Shown: positions 10,911 to 24,182 of the stretch, piece after piece
Numbering within the stretch: the first letter of the stretch is position 1
Layout: every line of letters begins with the position of its first letter
NCBI GenBank assembly: GCA_016806645.1
Contig: JACSYO010000536.1
Location: 192,001-256,000, forward strand
Source of the DNA: Ophiodon elongatus
Lineage: Eukaryota > Chordata > Actinopteri > Perciformes > Hexagrammidae
Reading direction: 5' to 3'
DNA: 64,000 nucleotides
Position numbers and translations under genes: made by a program
Notes under the pieces: model-generated
Told to the model about the DNA's origin: nothing
What the model saw: only the letters and a program-made list of their open reading frames with translations
The model's database searches: none

Positions 10911-12714
10911 GAATCCAATCAGCAGGAACAAAGGTTTCTTTGACCAGGAAAGGGATCTTTCTCTTCACCAAGTAGTTGCCTAAATGTATCCCAATGTCGA
11001 GCATTGGGGTGACAGGAGATCAGGGCTGGGCAACATGGCCTAAAAATAAACAAAACAATTTTTATCTTGGAAAAACTTTTAAACTTTCTCCAAACTACTT
11101 TCTGAAGAAGAAATAAAAGACGCCTCTTGGGGGGAAAAAAAATATCCATGAAGAAACAACATTTTTGTAAACAAGATTAAACATATGTTATTGTGCATAG
11201 CCTCAGGCAGCTCTGTACCCTGATTACCCAAATTAAAATTTAAAATGTACTTTAACTTGGAAGCATCGTCTTAAATCATGAATTTAAATTAATTGCCGAA
11301 ATCAATTTATTGCCCAATGCTGCACAGAAGCTCATTTTTAAGAGAGTTGTGAAACATTGATTGATTTGAGTATTATGTAGATATAACGGCCTGTTTCAAG
11401 AGCTAGCGTTCTGTCATCCACACCGCAGCGATACCTAACTGGAGATTACCGGAAATGTTGTAACATACAGAAATACACTTTATCCCTCTTTCTCGTGTCG
11501 TATCCGGTCCTTCAAGTCGCGATCCTCGCTCGATGGATCTATGACTCATTTGGCTGCAGGGGAGCAACGTTATTCAGGCTCGTGTGTAAAATGCGATCTT
11601 CATTGCGTGAGAACGTAATCGTAACCGACGGGACACAATCCCCCCAAAAAAACAAGCGCACGTTGGTGAAAAGGAGGAAGACGTTGGCGCCTGATTAGCC
11701 AGATGTTCCTGCTGTGTAAACCCAAACGGAGGTATCGAAAGAAAGTCAAGGTGGTGTGATCTCGGTGAATAATTACCGACATCTTTGCTGATGACTCTCT
11801 TATTCGTTCTCCGTCACCGAGGAGATTTAACAAGGACTGAAAAGACCTTGAGAATAAAACCCAGAAACTGTGATTCTTTTCTCTCTATTGAACCTCTTTT
11901 CTTTTAGCTGGACATCACCTGACTCATCCATTCTTTAGACCCACTTTCTTCACCCGCTTTGGACATTGTGTAGACACACACAAAAATACGAGACACACAC
12001 TCGCACACAGATCTTTTTCTATTCTCTCGGGATGCATCAGCGGTGATTGTTTGACAGGCTGGAGAGACACTTGTCCTCGGTAAGGGCCGATCTTACATTT
12101 CTTTCTTTTCACATTTTATTAATAGTTTTTTTTTTTTTTTAAACGTCATTCTGTATTGAAAGGCCAAAGGATAGAAAATATATGATGTTGAAAAGGCAAG
12201 GCTAGTCATTTAATGAGCTGCTGAGCTTTAATAGAAACTTAATAATCTGTGTTTTTCCACCTTGGTGAGACTAACATATATTTTTTATTAGAAAAAACCC
12301 ACTTGTGTATCTGTTTAACACCGTGTTGTAAAATGTGTGAATGAAGCAATGTGTACTATTCAGTCAGTCAGTGCGTAGCATCTGTCAGAGTCGGGTCCAA
12401 AAGGTTTTTGGGCTTTTTCATTTCCTCCTAGAAAATCTCATAAACAAGGCTGCGTTTTCTCCTCTTTTGTTTAACTTGAAACATGTTCACCTGGTAAAAC
12501 GTCTTTCATTCTATTCTCTATGAACCTTTTAGTCTTGTGCTTTTCCTTCCCTCATCCTCTGATCATTTTAGTTCAGAAATATACATAGAGTATATACTTA
12601 ATTTGTTTGACATGCCAAATACAACGGCCTTATAGAAAGTTTTAAATTTTTTGCGTGAAAGAGTTAAAGTTCTAAGACGAAATTGTGTAAAACTCCCAAA
12701 TGGGACAACGCCGT
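10911..12714. other. Unmarked non-coding DNA
   Basis: No gene could be supported. A CpG-richer patch lies at 11495-11700, containing 'gtcgcgatcctcgctcgatg'. Its open frames (67-77 codons) show no known domain. A pure T run of 14 lies at about 12127-12140. Confidence 0.45.
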
Positions 12715-12985
12715 GTTGGCGACCTGTCAATCACAATAGCCCCGCTCTAAAGTATACCCTGCTTTACGGTCTATTTGACTCTAAATGGACCATATGCTGT
12801 GTTGAAGAAGACTTTGAGATTGGGACCATAAACTCATGTTTACAATATTTACTGAGGGAATAAATCAAGTAGAGCCATTTTCTCAGACTCCTATACAACC
12901 AGAGGAGTCGCCCCCTGATGGCCAGGAGAGAGAATGCAGTTTTAAGACACTTAAACCGGAGGTTGCCTCCCGGCACACACACAGA
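12715..12985 (-). mobile_element. Composite element copy D
   Basis: On the minus strand this runs from the leader ('cctccggtttaagtgtctta') through a single, unexpanded CTCF-like unit to the middle and the end with 'gattgacaggtcgcc'. The CTCF-like word (12906-12923) reads ggccatcagggggcgact in reverse. The GC box has decayed to 'agagcggggct'. This is a near full-length left two-thirds and shows the state before tandem expansion. Confidence 0.75.
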
Positions 12986-15732
12986 CAAGGTCAGTCAATC
13001 ACCACCAGCCGACCTACTAAATGTTTCTTGCAATAAATGCACCGATAACTAAACAGACCGGACATGAGGAACACATTGGGACCGTCTTGTTGCGAGGAAA
13101 CAAGCCCAGGATTGATTCAGTGGTTCATTGGTTACATTCCATCACTGTGTGTGTACATGCACACACATCATACACCAGCATGGCGGTTCAGTTTTGTCAC
13201 GTGTTTATGTGTCGTTTTGCATGTCACTCCTTTTGTGTTTACATGTGTGCATGAATGATTCGCGTGAAGCGGCCACAAATCAAATCTCCTGCTGACGTGT
13301 AATGATGTAAAAGTAAGTGTGATGCAGTCATGTGTCGTGATCCGACAGCAGGCCGACGGCGTTCTCTGCACAGCTCTAATTTTCTTCACCACGGGACGCC
13401 TCTATCTCTTCATATTCCCACAGAGTGAAGTGTGATAGCGAGGTGAGTGTGTTTGATTGAAAAAGACGAGTTGTACCAATCCGTTTTTATTGGAAAATTA
13501 ATCTTTTGGCTCCGTATGATACCAAAGATTTAGTTTTAGCTCCCTTTCAAAGAGACAAGTTGCTTTTGGGGACCAACATTTTCATTTTCTCCAGCACGCT
13601 TATCTTGCTGTGACTGAATAAACTGGTGACATCTGATCCCAGCAGTTTCCGGAGTGTGCTATTGCCACATTCAGGCTTTTTATTCAGAAAATAATAATTC
13701 TACAATGACTGGAGATAGTCTGTTTTAGGCTAATTTAGCTCTATAACCATGACTGCGCCTCACTGATTCTCCTTCAGTGCCTACTTTCCTGTTCGTCACT
13801 AAAACCACTTAATGGGCTGCATGCTGCTGCTGTTACATGTCTTAGTCATTGCTTACAAATGATAAGCATCTCTAATGAATATTTCCCAAAGCATTCAAAA
13901 TCCCACCGCAAGATAATATCAAGTTTATTGTGATCTTGTTATTTTCTAGAGGTGTGAAACTTCCCTGACCTCACGATTAGATCCAATTACGACTTGTCAA
14001 CGATTCAAATGAATCTCGATGTATCTCAATGTGTTATTCTTTATACTACTACTCATTTCATCAATTAATACAATCTTTTTTATGTACAAAGTACTTAAAA
14101 AAATCTGACTACAACAGTCTATTATTTAAAAAGCTGCATCTTTTCAATACCAGGATCTGTATAGCATCTCTAAGACAGGGCACTTCCTGAATGCCTATGG
14201 CATGAATTAGACTTTTCATAGGTAGCTCCTCTCATACTTGTTTTAATGATGCCGATTTGTAAAAAGTCTGAATTCATGCTTTGTTAGTTCTCTCTGCAAG
14301 ACGACAAGCAAACAACCTTTGAAATGCTTGTTTTCTGAATGGAGCTCGGATGAAACGGTGCTAGGCTATGCTAACATTGTAGCCGCTCCATCAACACCCA
14401 AAGTAACGTTATAAAGGTGTAAATACGGCAGGGTCGTAATTGTTTGTACCTTATGGTTCATGCATATACTTTTATACACATAGTTTCGTCCGGTCTCTGT
14501 ACAAATATGAGGTATCGTAGAGCCATGGCTGCCCACCTACAGCAACAATATTTTTTCAGCAAGTGGCAAAGTTCACATTCTCCTGACTTGTCTCACTTCT
14601 TTGCGTATGAGGAGCGTCATTCATCCATCCACAGTCTCCCAAATGTTTTGCTCCTCTCAAAAAAATGTGTTTTATAACTAAAGGAGGAGGAAGTAAATGT
14701 GACATTTTCATTGCTAACCAATTCTGTGTATGTGTGCGCGCTAACCGGGCCCTTTCAGTCCATTAAAGCAAATGAGAACAAAACACCAGTAATGTCCAAT
14801 AATTTTCCTGCCATCATTCATTCTCATTTTGGACGCTCAAACATACACACATGCTCAACACCAGCGCCGTTTATCCACCATAATGCATTCTAATCTATTC
14901 TACCCTTTCTGGAGTCCAGACAGGACAGAAACAAATGTATGAGTCCAGACAGAAGCAACTCAAAATCAATGGATTTTGCAAACTCTCTTTGGTCTGTAAC
15001 AATAGTGACTTTTCTATAGTTTGTGAAAGGACGAGGTTGATTTATGGCAAATCCACAAAAGCTGCAACTACAGAAAAATACAAACAAATATGTTGTTGTG
15101 CGAATGTTTCTATTTTTATATCGCCCGATTTTCATATTGTTCACTTGAGATTATTACTTGAAATTGCAAGGGGGCGGCGGGAGTAGTGCATGCCAGGGAA
15201 ATGTCAGCATGGATGATTCAGTCTTTGTGTCAAATAAAAATGTATTATTGGTATTCAGAGATATTATCGGTTTTACCAAGATGTCAAAGATGAGCCCAAG
15301 GATATTACACAGCCTATCTTTAAGTGATGTAAGACTGTGTGTCAGTCTCAACAAATCATACCCATAACTTTAACTACTTTTATGAAGCACAGAGCAAAGT
15401 TTTAGTGAGCAGAGGTATGGAGAAAGGAGTCACAGATTCTAGAGCTCTTTTAAAAATTGCCACGTTTGCTACATGATTACCTTGTAGTAAAAAAGGGAAG
15501 TTAACTGCTGGGATTTACATTGTCATTTCAAGAGACTTAAGAGACTTATGACAAAATGACAATTAGACTCTGGTTTAAGGATATGTTTTCACAGCAATGT
15601 AAAATTGGCTTTGAGAGAGAATTATGACCTGTTCCTAACACAAGCTCTAAGCAGCTTTATAATATATAACTAAAACTACTTATACCAACACTCTTTTTAA
15701 TCAATAAAATTACAATCATTTATGTTTTTTCT
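12986..15732. other. Long unmarked non-coding stretch
   Basis: About 2.7 kb without a recognisable exon or clear repeat. Open frames are all under 90 codons. A word shared with the 4.7-kb dispersed repeat occurs at 14366-14382. A partial CTCF-like 'caagggggcggc' lies at 15168-15179. Confidence 0.4.
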
Positions 15733-16820
15733 CAGGGTGCTAACAAGAACCCACCCAGGAGGTTCTACTGAGAACCCTTTTTATATGCCAAAGATTACTA
15801 ACTAAAATCTGCCCAAGGATTTTTACCAAGAACCCCTTTATATTGCGAGTTTCATCTAGAACCAAACAAGGGTGTTCTACCGTGAAGTCTTTTGTATTTC
15901 AATCAGGAGAGACCAGTCGGATAAAGAAAAGATAATTGTTTACTATTAGCAGGTGATATGTGATGATGAAGTCTTGACAGAGTATTTAGCTCTTGGAGTC
16001 TACAGGGAGATTTGTAATTGAGGGCTGTCTGCTCCGATCAGCAACAAGATAAATCCCCCGTGGATCCAGACCTGGTGGTGGTGGTGGTGGCTGATGAGGC
16101 TGATAGAATGATGAAGCTGATGGATCTGCGAAGATTGGGCGGAGATGGGGAGGTGCAGGGGTCCGTAACAGCAACATGAATGAACTGAAGGTAGAGAGTC
16201 ATATTTAAAAAGAGACAGCAGCAAGATAATAGGCCAACGACGTAATTGTTTCGTTGTGCTTATTGGATCGAGGATACCTGCAGATTCAAACAGCTGGTGT
16301 CATGATTGACAGCCCCGAGAAATGACGACAAGTAAATAATGAGTGAGAATAAAATTACGGCCTTAGGCATGCAAGAGTATTAATCTTCCGACTGAACTTA
16401 CGCTATAGCTTCATTTAAAAAGTTTCATCTAGAGCCCAACAAGAAGGTTCGAGGACCCTTTTATATTCCAAGGTTTACTATCTAAATTCACCCAGTATTA
16501 TTATTATTGTAAAGGTTTCATCTAGAATCCAACAAGGTTTGTGAACCGTTTTATATTCCAAGGATACTCAAGAATACTAAAGGGCCCGGGGTTGATGCAG
16601 CACAACCAACAACAGTCATGATTCACAATACGTTTTTAGTTTCAACAATCCTTGAAGATCTTTCTCCCAAAAAGGGTTCTCTGGATGAAAAGGGTCATAA
16701 TGAGACACGTAGTCCTAGAACACTTTCTTCAAAGAGGGGCTCTTCAGAAGCAAATGGTTCTGGGTAGAACCTCAGTCCTTGAGGAAGAATCCGTTTTGAA
16801 CCCTTATTTCTAAGAGTGCA
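15733..16820. repeat. 'ggttct/agaaccc' dispersed repeat, interrupted
   Basis: Several units of roughly 85-90 bp contain 'gtttcatctagaacc', 'gaacccttttatat' and 'ccaaggtttact'. They lie at 15735-15900 and 16415-16575, and a third stretch at 16655-16818 has 'aaaagggttctctgg' and 'ggttctgggtagaacctc'. About 510 bp of other sequence (15905-16415), with a (TGG)n run near 16075-16090, separates the first two. A relative is at 33612-33905. The word pattern is known to me from fish repeats. Confidence 0.6.
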
Positions 16821-19139
16821 CACTGTTTGCTAATTTAGTAAAGTGTTTGATAACATTCCATCTTCAATACAGATCGAAGGGAGAGCAGAACCATATCCAA
16901 CTGGCACCATAATCCAATCCAACATCTCCTCCATAAGCATCCTAACTATGATAAGAAAGTTTCCAGAGAGTGTGAGAGCTCAGGGTTGTCATGGTGAAAA
17001 ATAAGAAACCGAATGGTGCCAAAACTTTTGATACATTGAACCAACTATCAAGATTTTATTGGGGAAACTTTCTGCAGGTTTCCGTTTGTCACCAGAGCAG
17101 GGGGCTGATGTACTGCGGGGCTGCACAGGAAAGTTCGAACCATAGAGTAGTTCACTCCCACACCCGCATGCTGAGCCAAATAGGGTATTATTTGTGAACA
17201 AAGTATTAATGGCACACACCCACTGACAAGTCATCCCTTCTTGAGACCTGTGTTTGGCAAGCTGTGTCTACACAAACATACACACACACACACACGCACA
17301 CCACTGAAAATATGTTTATTCTCATTATTCTTTATGACATAAAAGAATAAATACGTGTTTGTTTTGACTGTTTCTGTTGTTTTTGTAAAGAGGAAAAATC
17401 CCATTGTTCAGAAAAAAACAGAAATGATTAATTATGTATTCATAGGAAGCTCCTGTGGCTGCTTCTCAGCTTATTGAGATTTACTGACTCATTGTCATAT
17501 TGTAATTCCAACAAAAGGTTCAATAATTAATAAACACATACAGACAAACAATATTACAAATTAATCCAGCCTTCCAATCCGGTCCCAAGGGCCGGTGTCT
17601 TATCAAAGTGTCATGGCTTTATGAGTCTCCAATGCCTCTCTCAGGTGTTTTTTTTAGCTTTACAGTTTCCACATCACAATTTGGGGATTAAACTGGAGGA
17701 TTTTAGGATTGTGTTGAAATTGATTCCCTTGAATCACTACGCCAAGGGAATTAATCAGGTGAAAAAAAGAAAGGGAATGAGTAAGGAAGGCGTGCGTATT
17801 TGAGTAAGAGAGTTGAGAAATTATGAAGTGATTAGCTGTTATGCTGCCAAAAACACACTTAGCTGTAGAGGAAAATAAATGTGCAAATTGCTTCCTTTTT
17901 GCACTCTGAGCTGGTGTAACAGTGTGACACTCACACACATTTACATGTGCAAGTAGCATCAGAGAGGCTTATCAGTTAATGGCTGAATTTAAAAGTAATG
18001 AGTTTGGTCTCCGTACTTTCTCACATTACAATTGTTACAAAGCCTGTGTAAACTTGTTCACGAGCACTTTGTAGTGTTTCCTTAAAAACACTAAATGCAT
18101 GTTTTCTTATAACTTTGCCACACCCTTATTTTACCTGGAACAATCTAAGCACCGCTGGGTAAATAATGGCTTGGCAATACTCTCAAGTTTTTTGTTTGTG
18201 TTATATTAGATACCAAAATCCTTCCGCTCCATTATTCACAAAGAGAACAGGGCTTTTCTTCTCATCAGCAAAAACAACCACAGATAAAACATCAATGACA
18301 TCACAGTAGTAGGGGTTTAGAAGTTTCTTTCTTTCTTAAGATATATAATCTGATATAAAAACAAAAAGTTAGACGTCTCTAAGAGGAAAGACCATGGGGT
18401 CATTGAAAATGATAAGGGTTTATCATCTTGGGAGCAGTTCCATCATCTTGGGATCATTTAACTCTCAGCGCGTATATAAAACATTATTTATCTAATATTT
18501 TGGCCCGACAGTGGCTTGTGGACTGCCTAGAATGGTAAAAGGTTCATCCTCTGGGGATCATCTATGTACTCAGTAAATTGATGACATTTTGGCACGATTT
18601 TGGTGCCACAGGAAGGGATATTCCTGACCCGGAAGTTTAAACTTATAGTCGACTCGTCTAAAAGTGAGAAAACACTCACAAAACAGTGACAATTGAGCAC
18701 AATTTAATCTATAAAATAAAATTATAGATCGATAATCTCCAGCCAGGAATGAGCCTCTTGAACTAAGTGTGTGGTGTAATATTTGATGAAGCGCCAGCGG
18801 AGACTGTAGTCAGTCAGACATTAGAAGAGTCATGTGTTGGCATCGCTTATACCAGTATCAGTATCTTCAAGTTTAATTCCTTGAGTTGGTTTTAGCCCGC
18901 TTTGTTGATTCATAGCTCGCTAAGTCGCCAGGTTAAGTCTGTAGCATACATAGAAATAGAATAGGAGTAGAACGGATATTCCCATCCAAACCAACGTAGC
19001 AGGACGGTCAGAACGTCGGCCATTTTTAATGCGTACCGTTGCAACATTGAACTGAAAAGGTGTGTCCTTCTCCGGTGCTTGCATGTGTTTGGTCGTTCAT
19101 CCACCAACCACTCCACCAGTTGTTAAGATTGCTGTTGCA
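16821..19139. other. Unmarked non-coding DNA
   Basis: No gene is visible. A CA run lies at 17281-17302. A fragment at 18530-18630 ('ttcatcctctggggatcat') resembles the repeat at 39180-39415. Confidence 0.4.
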
Positions 19140-19215
19140 CCAGTCGTTTACCGGTTTAGTCAGTGGTTAGCAATGTTGCCTCACGGCGAGAAGGTTCCAG
19201 GTTCAAATTGCCAGT
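19140..19215 (+). mobile_element. tRNA-like SINE fragment
   Basis: It reads 'ggtttagtcagtggttagca', then 'gttgcctcacggcgagaagg' and 'ttccaggttcaaattgcc'. This is the common fish tRNA-like repeat head with an A-box-like (ttagtcagtgg) and a B-box-like (ggttcaaattg) segment at the expected spacing. Both boxes carry changes and there is no cloverleaf, so it is not a tRNA gene. Confidence 0.55.
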
Positions 19216-22200
19216 TCATACATTTAAATCATCCTCTTCTCAGGCAAGAAAGTCATGTTAAGTGGCAAAGGAATATGCACTGAATAGGATGTAAATTACA
19301 CACAGGAATGCCATTGAGAACACGCCGCTCTCATTAGTGAAGATTGTAGCAGCTCCCCCGAAAGCTGAAACGAAAATTACACTCCTCCATCACGGAGCCG
19401 AGCTAAACAGCAGGGTGCTCAGAGGAGCTCTGGCCTTAAAGGGATCGGAGCAGAAAGGTGTACTCACATGGCCCGAGTCCAAAGGATTGTTTGAAATACC
19501 GGCTGGCTGTTTCAAGAGCAAGGTTTTGACTTGGACTTGATAAAGCCCGTTGAGTGTATGCGCACCTGACGGCGACCGCTTTTGATTTGACAACTTCGAG
19601 CTTGAATCGTCTGACTCTCGGATTGGCCTTCTGGCGCCTCTTCGCCGCAGACGTTTGACATCTTATCAGATGTTTGACATCTTACCAGACGTTTTACACT
19701 AAATTGTCTCCATCATTCTAAGAGTCTAAACAAAGGCTTAAGCGTTACACTGTACAGAGCTTCGGGATTGAGACAAGTCAAACCATTTCCTGCCGGCAGA
19801 GTCCATAGATGGTGCAACAGTGGAGAGAATGTAAATCCAGGCGAACTCAAAATTGGATTGTTTAGTCTCACGCTCTCTTTGGACATTACCTTTTGGCTAG
19901 TTTAACCTACATTAATGCATCATATTCTATGAGATCATCACATGTTAGTAGCGTCGCTGTCCTGTGAGAACCACACATCTAAATAAAGACTCTTTTTAGA
20001 GACTTTATTTATCTTGAGAAGTAGGAGGATTTTCTCAACACAAAGAAAAACGTCATCCTTCAGTTTACCACAAACATTCAACATCAACACATCTGGAGGT
20101 ACGTGGTTTTACCTGGACAGGAAGGAGATGAAAAACTATGAAAAGTAACTAAAGCCATCAGACAAATGTAAAATAAAAGTACAATATTTGCCTTTTTGAT
20201 GTAGTGGAATATAAGTATACAATGGAAATACTCAAGTAAAGTCCAAGTACCTTGAATTTCTTTATTTATGTTCAGTACTGAGGCGCAGTCAACAACTGTT
20301 AAACATATTCACAAAACAAGTGTCTCTCTGGGCTTCAGCGAGCACAACCGTATGGAACAAAAAACACACGGCGGACTAAATTTGTGGACTCGGTTTCCCC
20401 GGGTGATTTTCCGAGGATATGAAAGAGCTCAGATTTTCTAAGCTGCAATGCACCTCCGCACTATGATGAAATTAATCTCATTTGTGTGTAAAAACTTTAT
20501 GCGTTGGAAAATGTAAGCTCCTTATCCGCCGAGGCCCAGAGGGATTGCTGCTGTCTGCGGGTCCGTTCAGTTCCCTTCCCTCAGCAGCGCGCTGAATATT
20601 CAGGGCGCCTGTGGCTGCGGTATTAAAACACAGGTTTACTCTATTGTGAAGCTGAGCGGGATAATATGTAATCTGCAAAGTTTTGTGTTTGTAAGCACAA
20701 CAATTGGATGATTCATGTTTAAATTCATGAACATAATTTAGCACAAAATCTGAAAAATACACCCGATTGTAACTTACTGGGATGAAACGTCTACGACGCA
20801 ACATTGCATCTCGTTTAATTGAAGTTATTCATGTTCCCGACGGCTGCATTCAAATGCACAGCAATCAAGTGTGTGATTAAAGCGCTGAGGAGAGTAAGGT
20901 GGAGTAATTACAACGCAGATTCTGATAGTTTCAAATTACTTTTCTCTACTAAAGGGCAGCAGATTTTTGAAGAATCAGCAAATACTGGAATAACTGTGTG
21001 GTGATAAACTGTAACGATTCCAGTGGTGTTTTAATGTATTATATTTCTACTGAATCCAAAAACCAATTTGGTCTTACGTGTGTGTGACAGTAATGGAAAA
21101 CGAATGAAACACACGCACTAACGTCTAATGATGAGAGGGCAAATAGTGTGAACCTAACAAGCAGGTTTTTGGTCTTTGTGGGATTTTGTTTCCCCCCCTT
21201 TTCATCACATTTTACCTTCACGGCTGACTTTTGTCTTTCGGGGGAGAGTTTTTGCTGAGTCAGCACGCAGCATCTCGGTGACAATCTGCTTCACGCTCAT
21301 GCTGCTGGGCTCATTCACACCTGTCAGCTGCGGTACAAAGCCACACAGAAGTTAGGAGTCCTGCTCAAAGGCGCCAACTTCTAGTGACAGTCAGAGGAGG
21401 CTGCTTGTATTCTGGGTCCATTGTTTTCTAGCTGCTGTTGCAGCTGGAAATTCATAGTTTTTGTGATAGTATTTCAGCCGTGGTCTCCGAATATTAACAG
21501 TGTTCTCTCCAATCTAGCTTAAAAGCTACACAATGGCTCCTACCTTGGACTGAAAGCCTCATTTTGACGCAAACCCTTAAAAGAACGTCGCCGGAGAGCG
21601 GAGCCGTACCCAGAATGCTGTTTGGTGCTGTAGTAGAAGTAAATAATGCAGTACTGATAATCATGTCCTTCACTCAGCTCCCGTGGGTCCTCAGCAATAC
21701 ACCCGGCGCGTGTGAGGCCGGTCGATTGTCGAGGAAATCAAAGGACAGACATGAAGACAGGACGAGACTCCTTCCATTTTGGGTCCATGCATATTCATTA
21801 CACGCCTATTTAAAGAAGCTGAGATGCCTCTGGAAAGTCAGTCAGGAATTTTTACATCACATTATAGAGGAAAAAATAACGTTTTCTTTATTGGGGCAAT
21901 GAGACATTATTCTTGTCTATAAAATTAACATGCTAAAATTTCCAAAGACTGATTGTCCGAAATTCACCGTTTTTAATCCAAAATTAACGAACGGAATACC
22001 AAACTAACAAATGAATGAACGAACGCACAATTTATGGCATGACCCAGATGTGCCGATCACCATGGCGATCAAAAGACTGAACTCCTCGTCCCCTCTGCTT
22101 TCGAGCATTCTTTAGACTTAAAAGCACAAAGGGACGAAACAACTTCAGAATAAATTGGCATTTTACATTGCCATAAAGTCAAAGTGGAACTAACTTTGAA

Positions 22201-22306
22201 GTGAAACTCTCAATGCACAGGGTTTCTTTTTTATTATTCTATGCATTTTGGTATTTTCAATTTCAGAGCACAAGAGTTTTATAGCGTATGTTACCTGCAG
22301 CCTTTT
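19216..22306. other. Unmarked non-coding DNA
   Basis: No exon could be supported. An imperfect hairpin (aaataaagactct / agagactttattt, one mismatch pair) lies at 19981-20010. The part at 20580-20990 is complex and mixed in composition, with several 'taattaca' and 'gaatattca' words, and could hold a regulatory element. That is only an impression. Confidence 0.4.
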
Positions 22307-22380
22307 GGGGAAGTGTTTGTCCAGTGTGACACAGAAGTGTGTGAAATGTTCCTTCATTTTTATAATGAAAACACTTCCCC
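22307..22380. repeat. 12-bp perfect inverted repeat
   Basis: ggggaagtgttt (22307-22318) and its exact reverse complement (22369-22380) enclose 50 bp. A hairpin with a long loop is possible. The loop shows only weak further pairing. Confidence 0.6.
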
Positions 22381-23532
22381 GAAGCCGACAGTGTGAATGC
22401 TGCTTGCACCACTGGAGTTTTAGTAGAGATTGTCAGTGTGCAGTCGGAATAAGTCGCATACCTTTTTTCTTCCACACCCTGAGGAGTTTGCATGTCTGTA
22501 AAATGAGAAGAGCGGCTCAAAAATCGAGTCTTTTACAAAACGCCCAACTCGGCAATGTGCAAAATCTGGTGTGAGGCGTAAACCAACCATTTTAAGTCGT
22601 GTCGTGTCATGTGACGTCGGCGGAACGACACGCAGCGAGCTCATGTTTACCGGACGACCTGTCAGTAATGGTTTCCATCGAAGGGAACGAAAAGAGACAA
22701 AAAAAACAACAATACTGAGTTCAGACGTCATTCAGTGACGGATTGAATTCCGTCTTTTTGTTTTGATCCCTCGCCTCTTGTTTGCAGAGATCAGTCTCTC
22801 AGATTTATTTTGAGCATCTGAATTAGTGGGACGCTGATGCTCTCAGAGATTACAGCTCTATTCTGTGATTCAGTCTTGGTAAGACAGGTGCATACATTTA
22901 CAAAAATCTTCCCCCGGAGCAGCTTTAATTCAGTGTGCAAATAAAACGCGAGTGTGTCTGAGAGGTGGAGAGAGAGAGGGGCAGGGGGAAGGAAGGGGGG
23001 AGAGAGGGTGAGTGATAGTGCGAGAGAGGGATGAGATGAGACGTGAAGGGGATACAGGTGCAGAAATGCCTCACTCTGATCTCTAATTCTCTATTTGGAA
23101 CAAAAACAGACACTCCTATCAAAAAGCCGAGAGCGTGCCAAGCTCCGGCGGAAAAAAACAGCCCAGAAACTTGATGATGAATTTAAAGCCGCTCTGCCTG
23201 GCAGATATGAAGACGGGACAATCGCTCAATGTCAAAGGTAGTGCCGGCTCCATATAAAAACTGTGGCATCAGAGGGAAGTGTGTAAACAAGCTGAAAGAC
23301 AAAGGTGTGGGGGGAGGGGAGGGGGGAGTGTCTGAGCATAATTACACACGTGTGCATTAACATAAGAATACAACATTTTGGTGGGGATGTTATTCCAAAG
23401 CCGCTCTCTGCGTTGTATTTTTAGAATGGGAGCCCTAAGAAGCTCACGTTGGCAGGAATATTGACGTGATGACATGAAGGTGTTGGCAACAGTTCAGAAA
23501 TCACAAGGCTCTTCTTTCAGTTAGTTTCAATC
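22381..23532. other. Non-coding DNA with two G-rich runs
   Basis: No gene is visible. Two runs fit the simple G-quadruplex rule: about 22978-23008 (four G runs of three or more with short A-rich loops) and 23308-23328 (ggggggaggggagggggg). Confidence 0.45.
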
Positions 23533-23791
23533 CAAAGAAAAGTGACAACATTTTGGGGAAATGTGCTCATTCGCTTTCCTCGCGGAGAGTTGGGTGAGAC
23601 GATCGATACCGCTCTCTGGTTAAGTAAACCCAGAACCTAATCTTTATGCTAAGCTAACAGTTAAGATAAACTAGCTCCTGGCTGTAGTTTCATATTTAAC
23701 ACAGATATGAGAGTGGTATCAATCTTCTCATCTAATTCTTAGCAAGAAAGCGAATTAGGGCATTTCCCAAAATATTGAACTATTTCTTTGA
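23533..23791. mobile_element. Fold-back MITE with long terminal inverted repeats
   Basis: The left arm (about 23533-23616) and right arm (about 23709-23791) are imperfect reverse complements over roughly 80 bp. The left reads 'attttggggaaatgtgct', 'cattcgctttcct' and 'gatcgataccgctctc'. The reversed right reads 'attttgggaaatgcccta', 'attcgctttctt' and 'gattgataccactctc'. The core holds 'tttatgctaagctaac' and 'ctgtagtttcatattt'. This is a familiar abundant teleost element (from memory). Other copies: 37262-37510 and 63864-64000. Confidence 0.75.
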
Positions 23792-23854
23792 TATCATTCC
23801 CATCTATATCAAGCAAACATTCATCCATCCATCCATCCATCCATTTTCAGCCGC

Positions 23855-24182
23855 TTATCCGGGGTCGGGTCGCGGTGGCAGCAGGCCCAGCAGGCCGACC
23901 CAGGCTTCCCTCTCACCCGCAACATTTTCCAGCTCGTTCTGGGAGATATAATCCCTCCAGCGTGTCCTGGGCCTTCCCCGATGCCTCCTACCAGTTGGGC
24001 GTGCCTGGAAAACCTCTAACGGGAGGCGTCCAGGAGGCATCCTGATTAGATGCCGGAACCACCTCAGCTGACTCCTTTCGAATAGGAAGGACTAGCGCCT
24101 CAACTCCACGTTCCCTCCTGATGTCCGAGCTCCTTACCCTATCTCTAAGGCTGAGCCCGGCCACCCTACAGAGGGAACTCAT
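23855..24182 (-). pseudogene. LINE ORF2 C-terminal remnant, frameshifted
   Basis: The last 61 codons read in one frame to the stop at 23855-23857 and include RGRPRTRWRDYI, VAGEREAWVGLL and GLLPPRP. These are hallmark motifs of the C-terminal tail of fish LINE ORF2 proteins. The part just upstream, with LSLRDRVRSSDI, is in another frame, so at least one frameshift lies near 24040-24090. No polymerase motifs remain. It is a dead remnant of a protein that acts in target-primed reverse transcription. Confidence 0.7.

Noticed and set aside
19140..19215. Possible tRNA gene
   Set aside because: It has A- and B-box-like words but no cloverleaf, no anticodon stem and no terminator. It fits a SINE head better. 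The same applies to 54515-54620 and 58720-58800.
19981..20010. Hairpin followed by T-rich sequence resembling a terminator
   Set aside because: It has a mismatch, no transcript context, and the organism is eukaryotic, so a bacterial-type terminator makes no sense.
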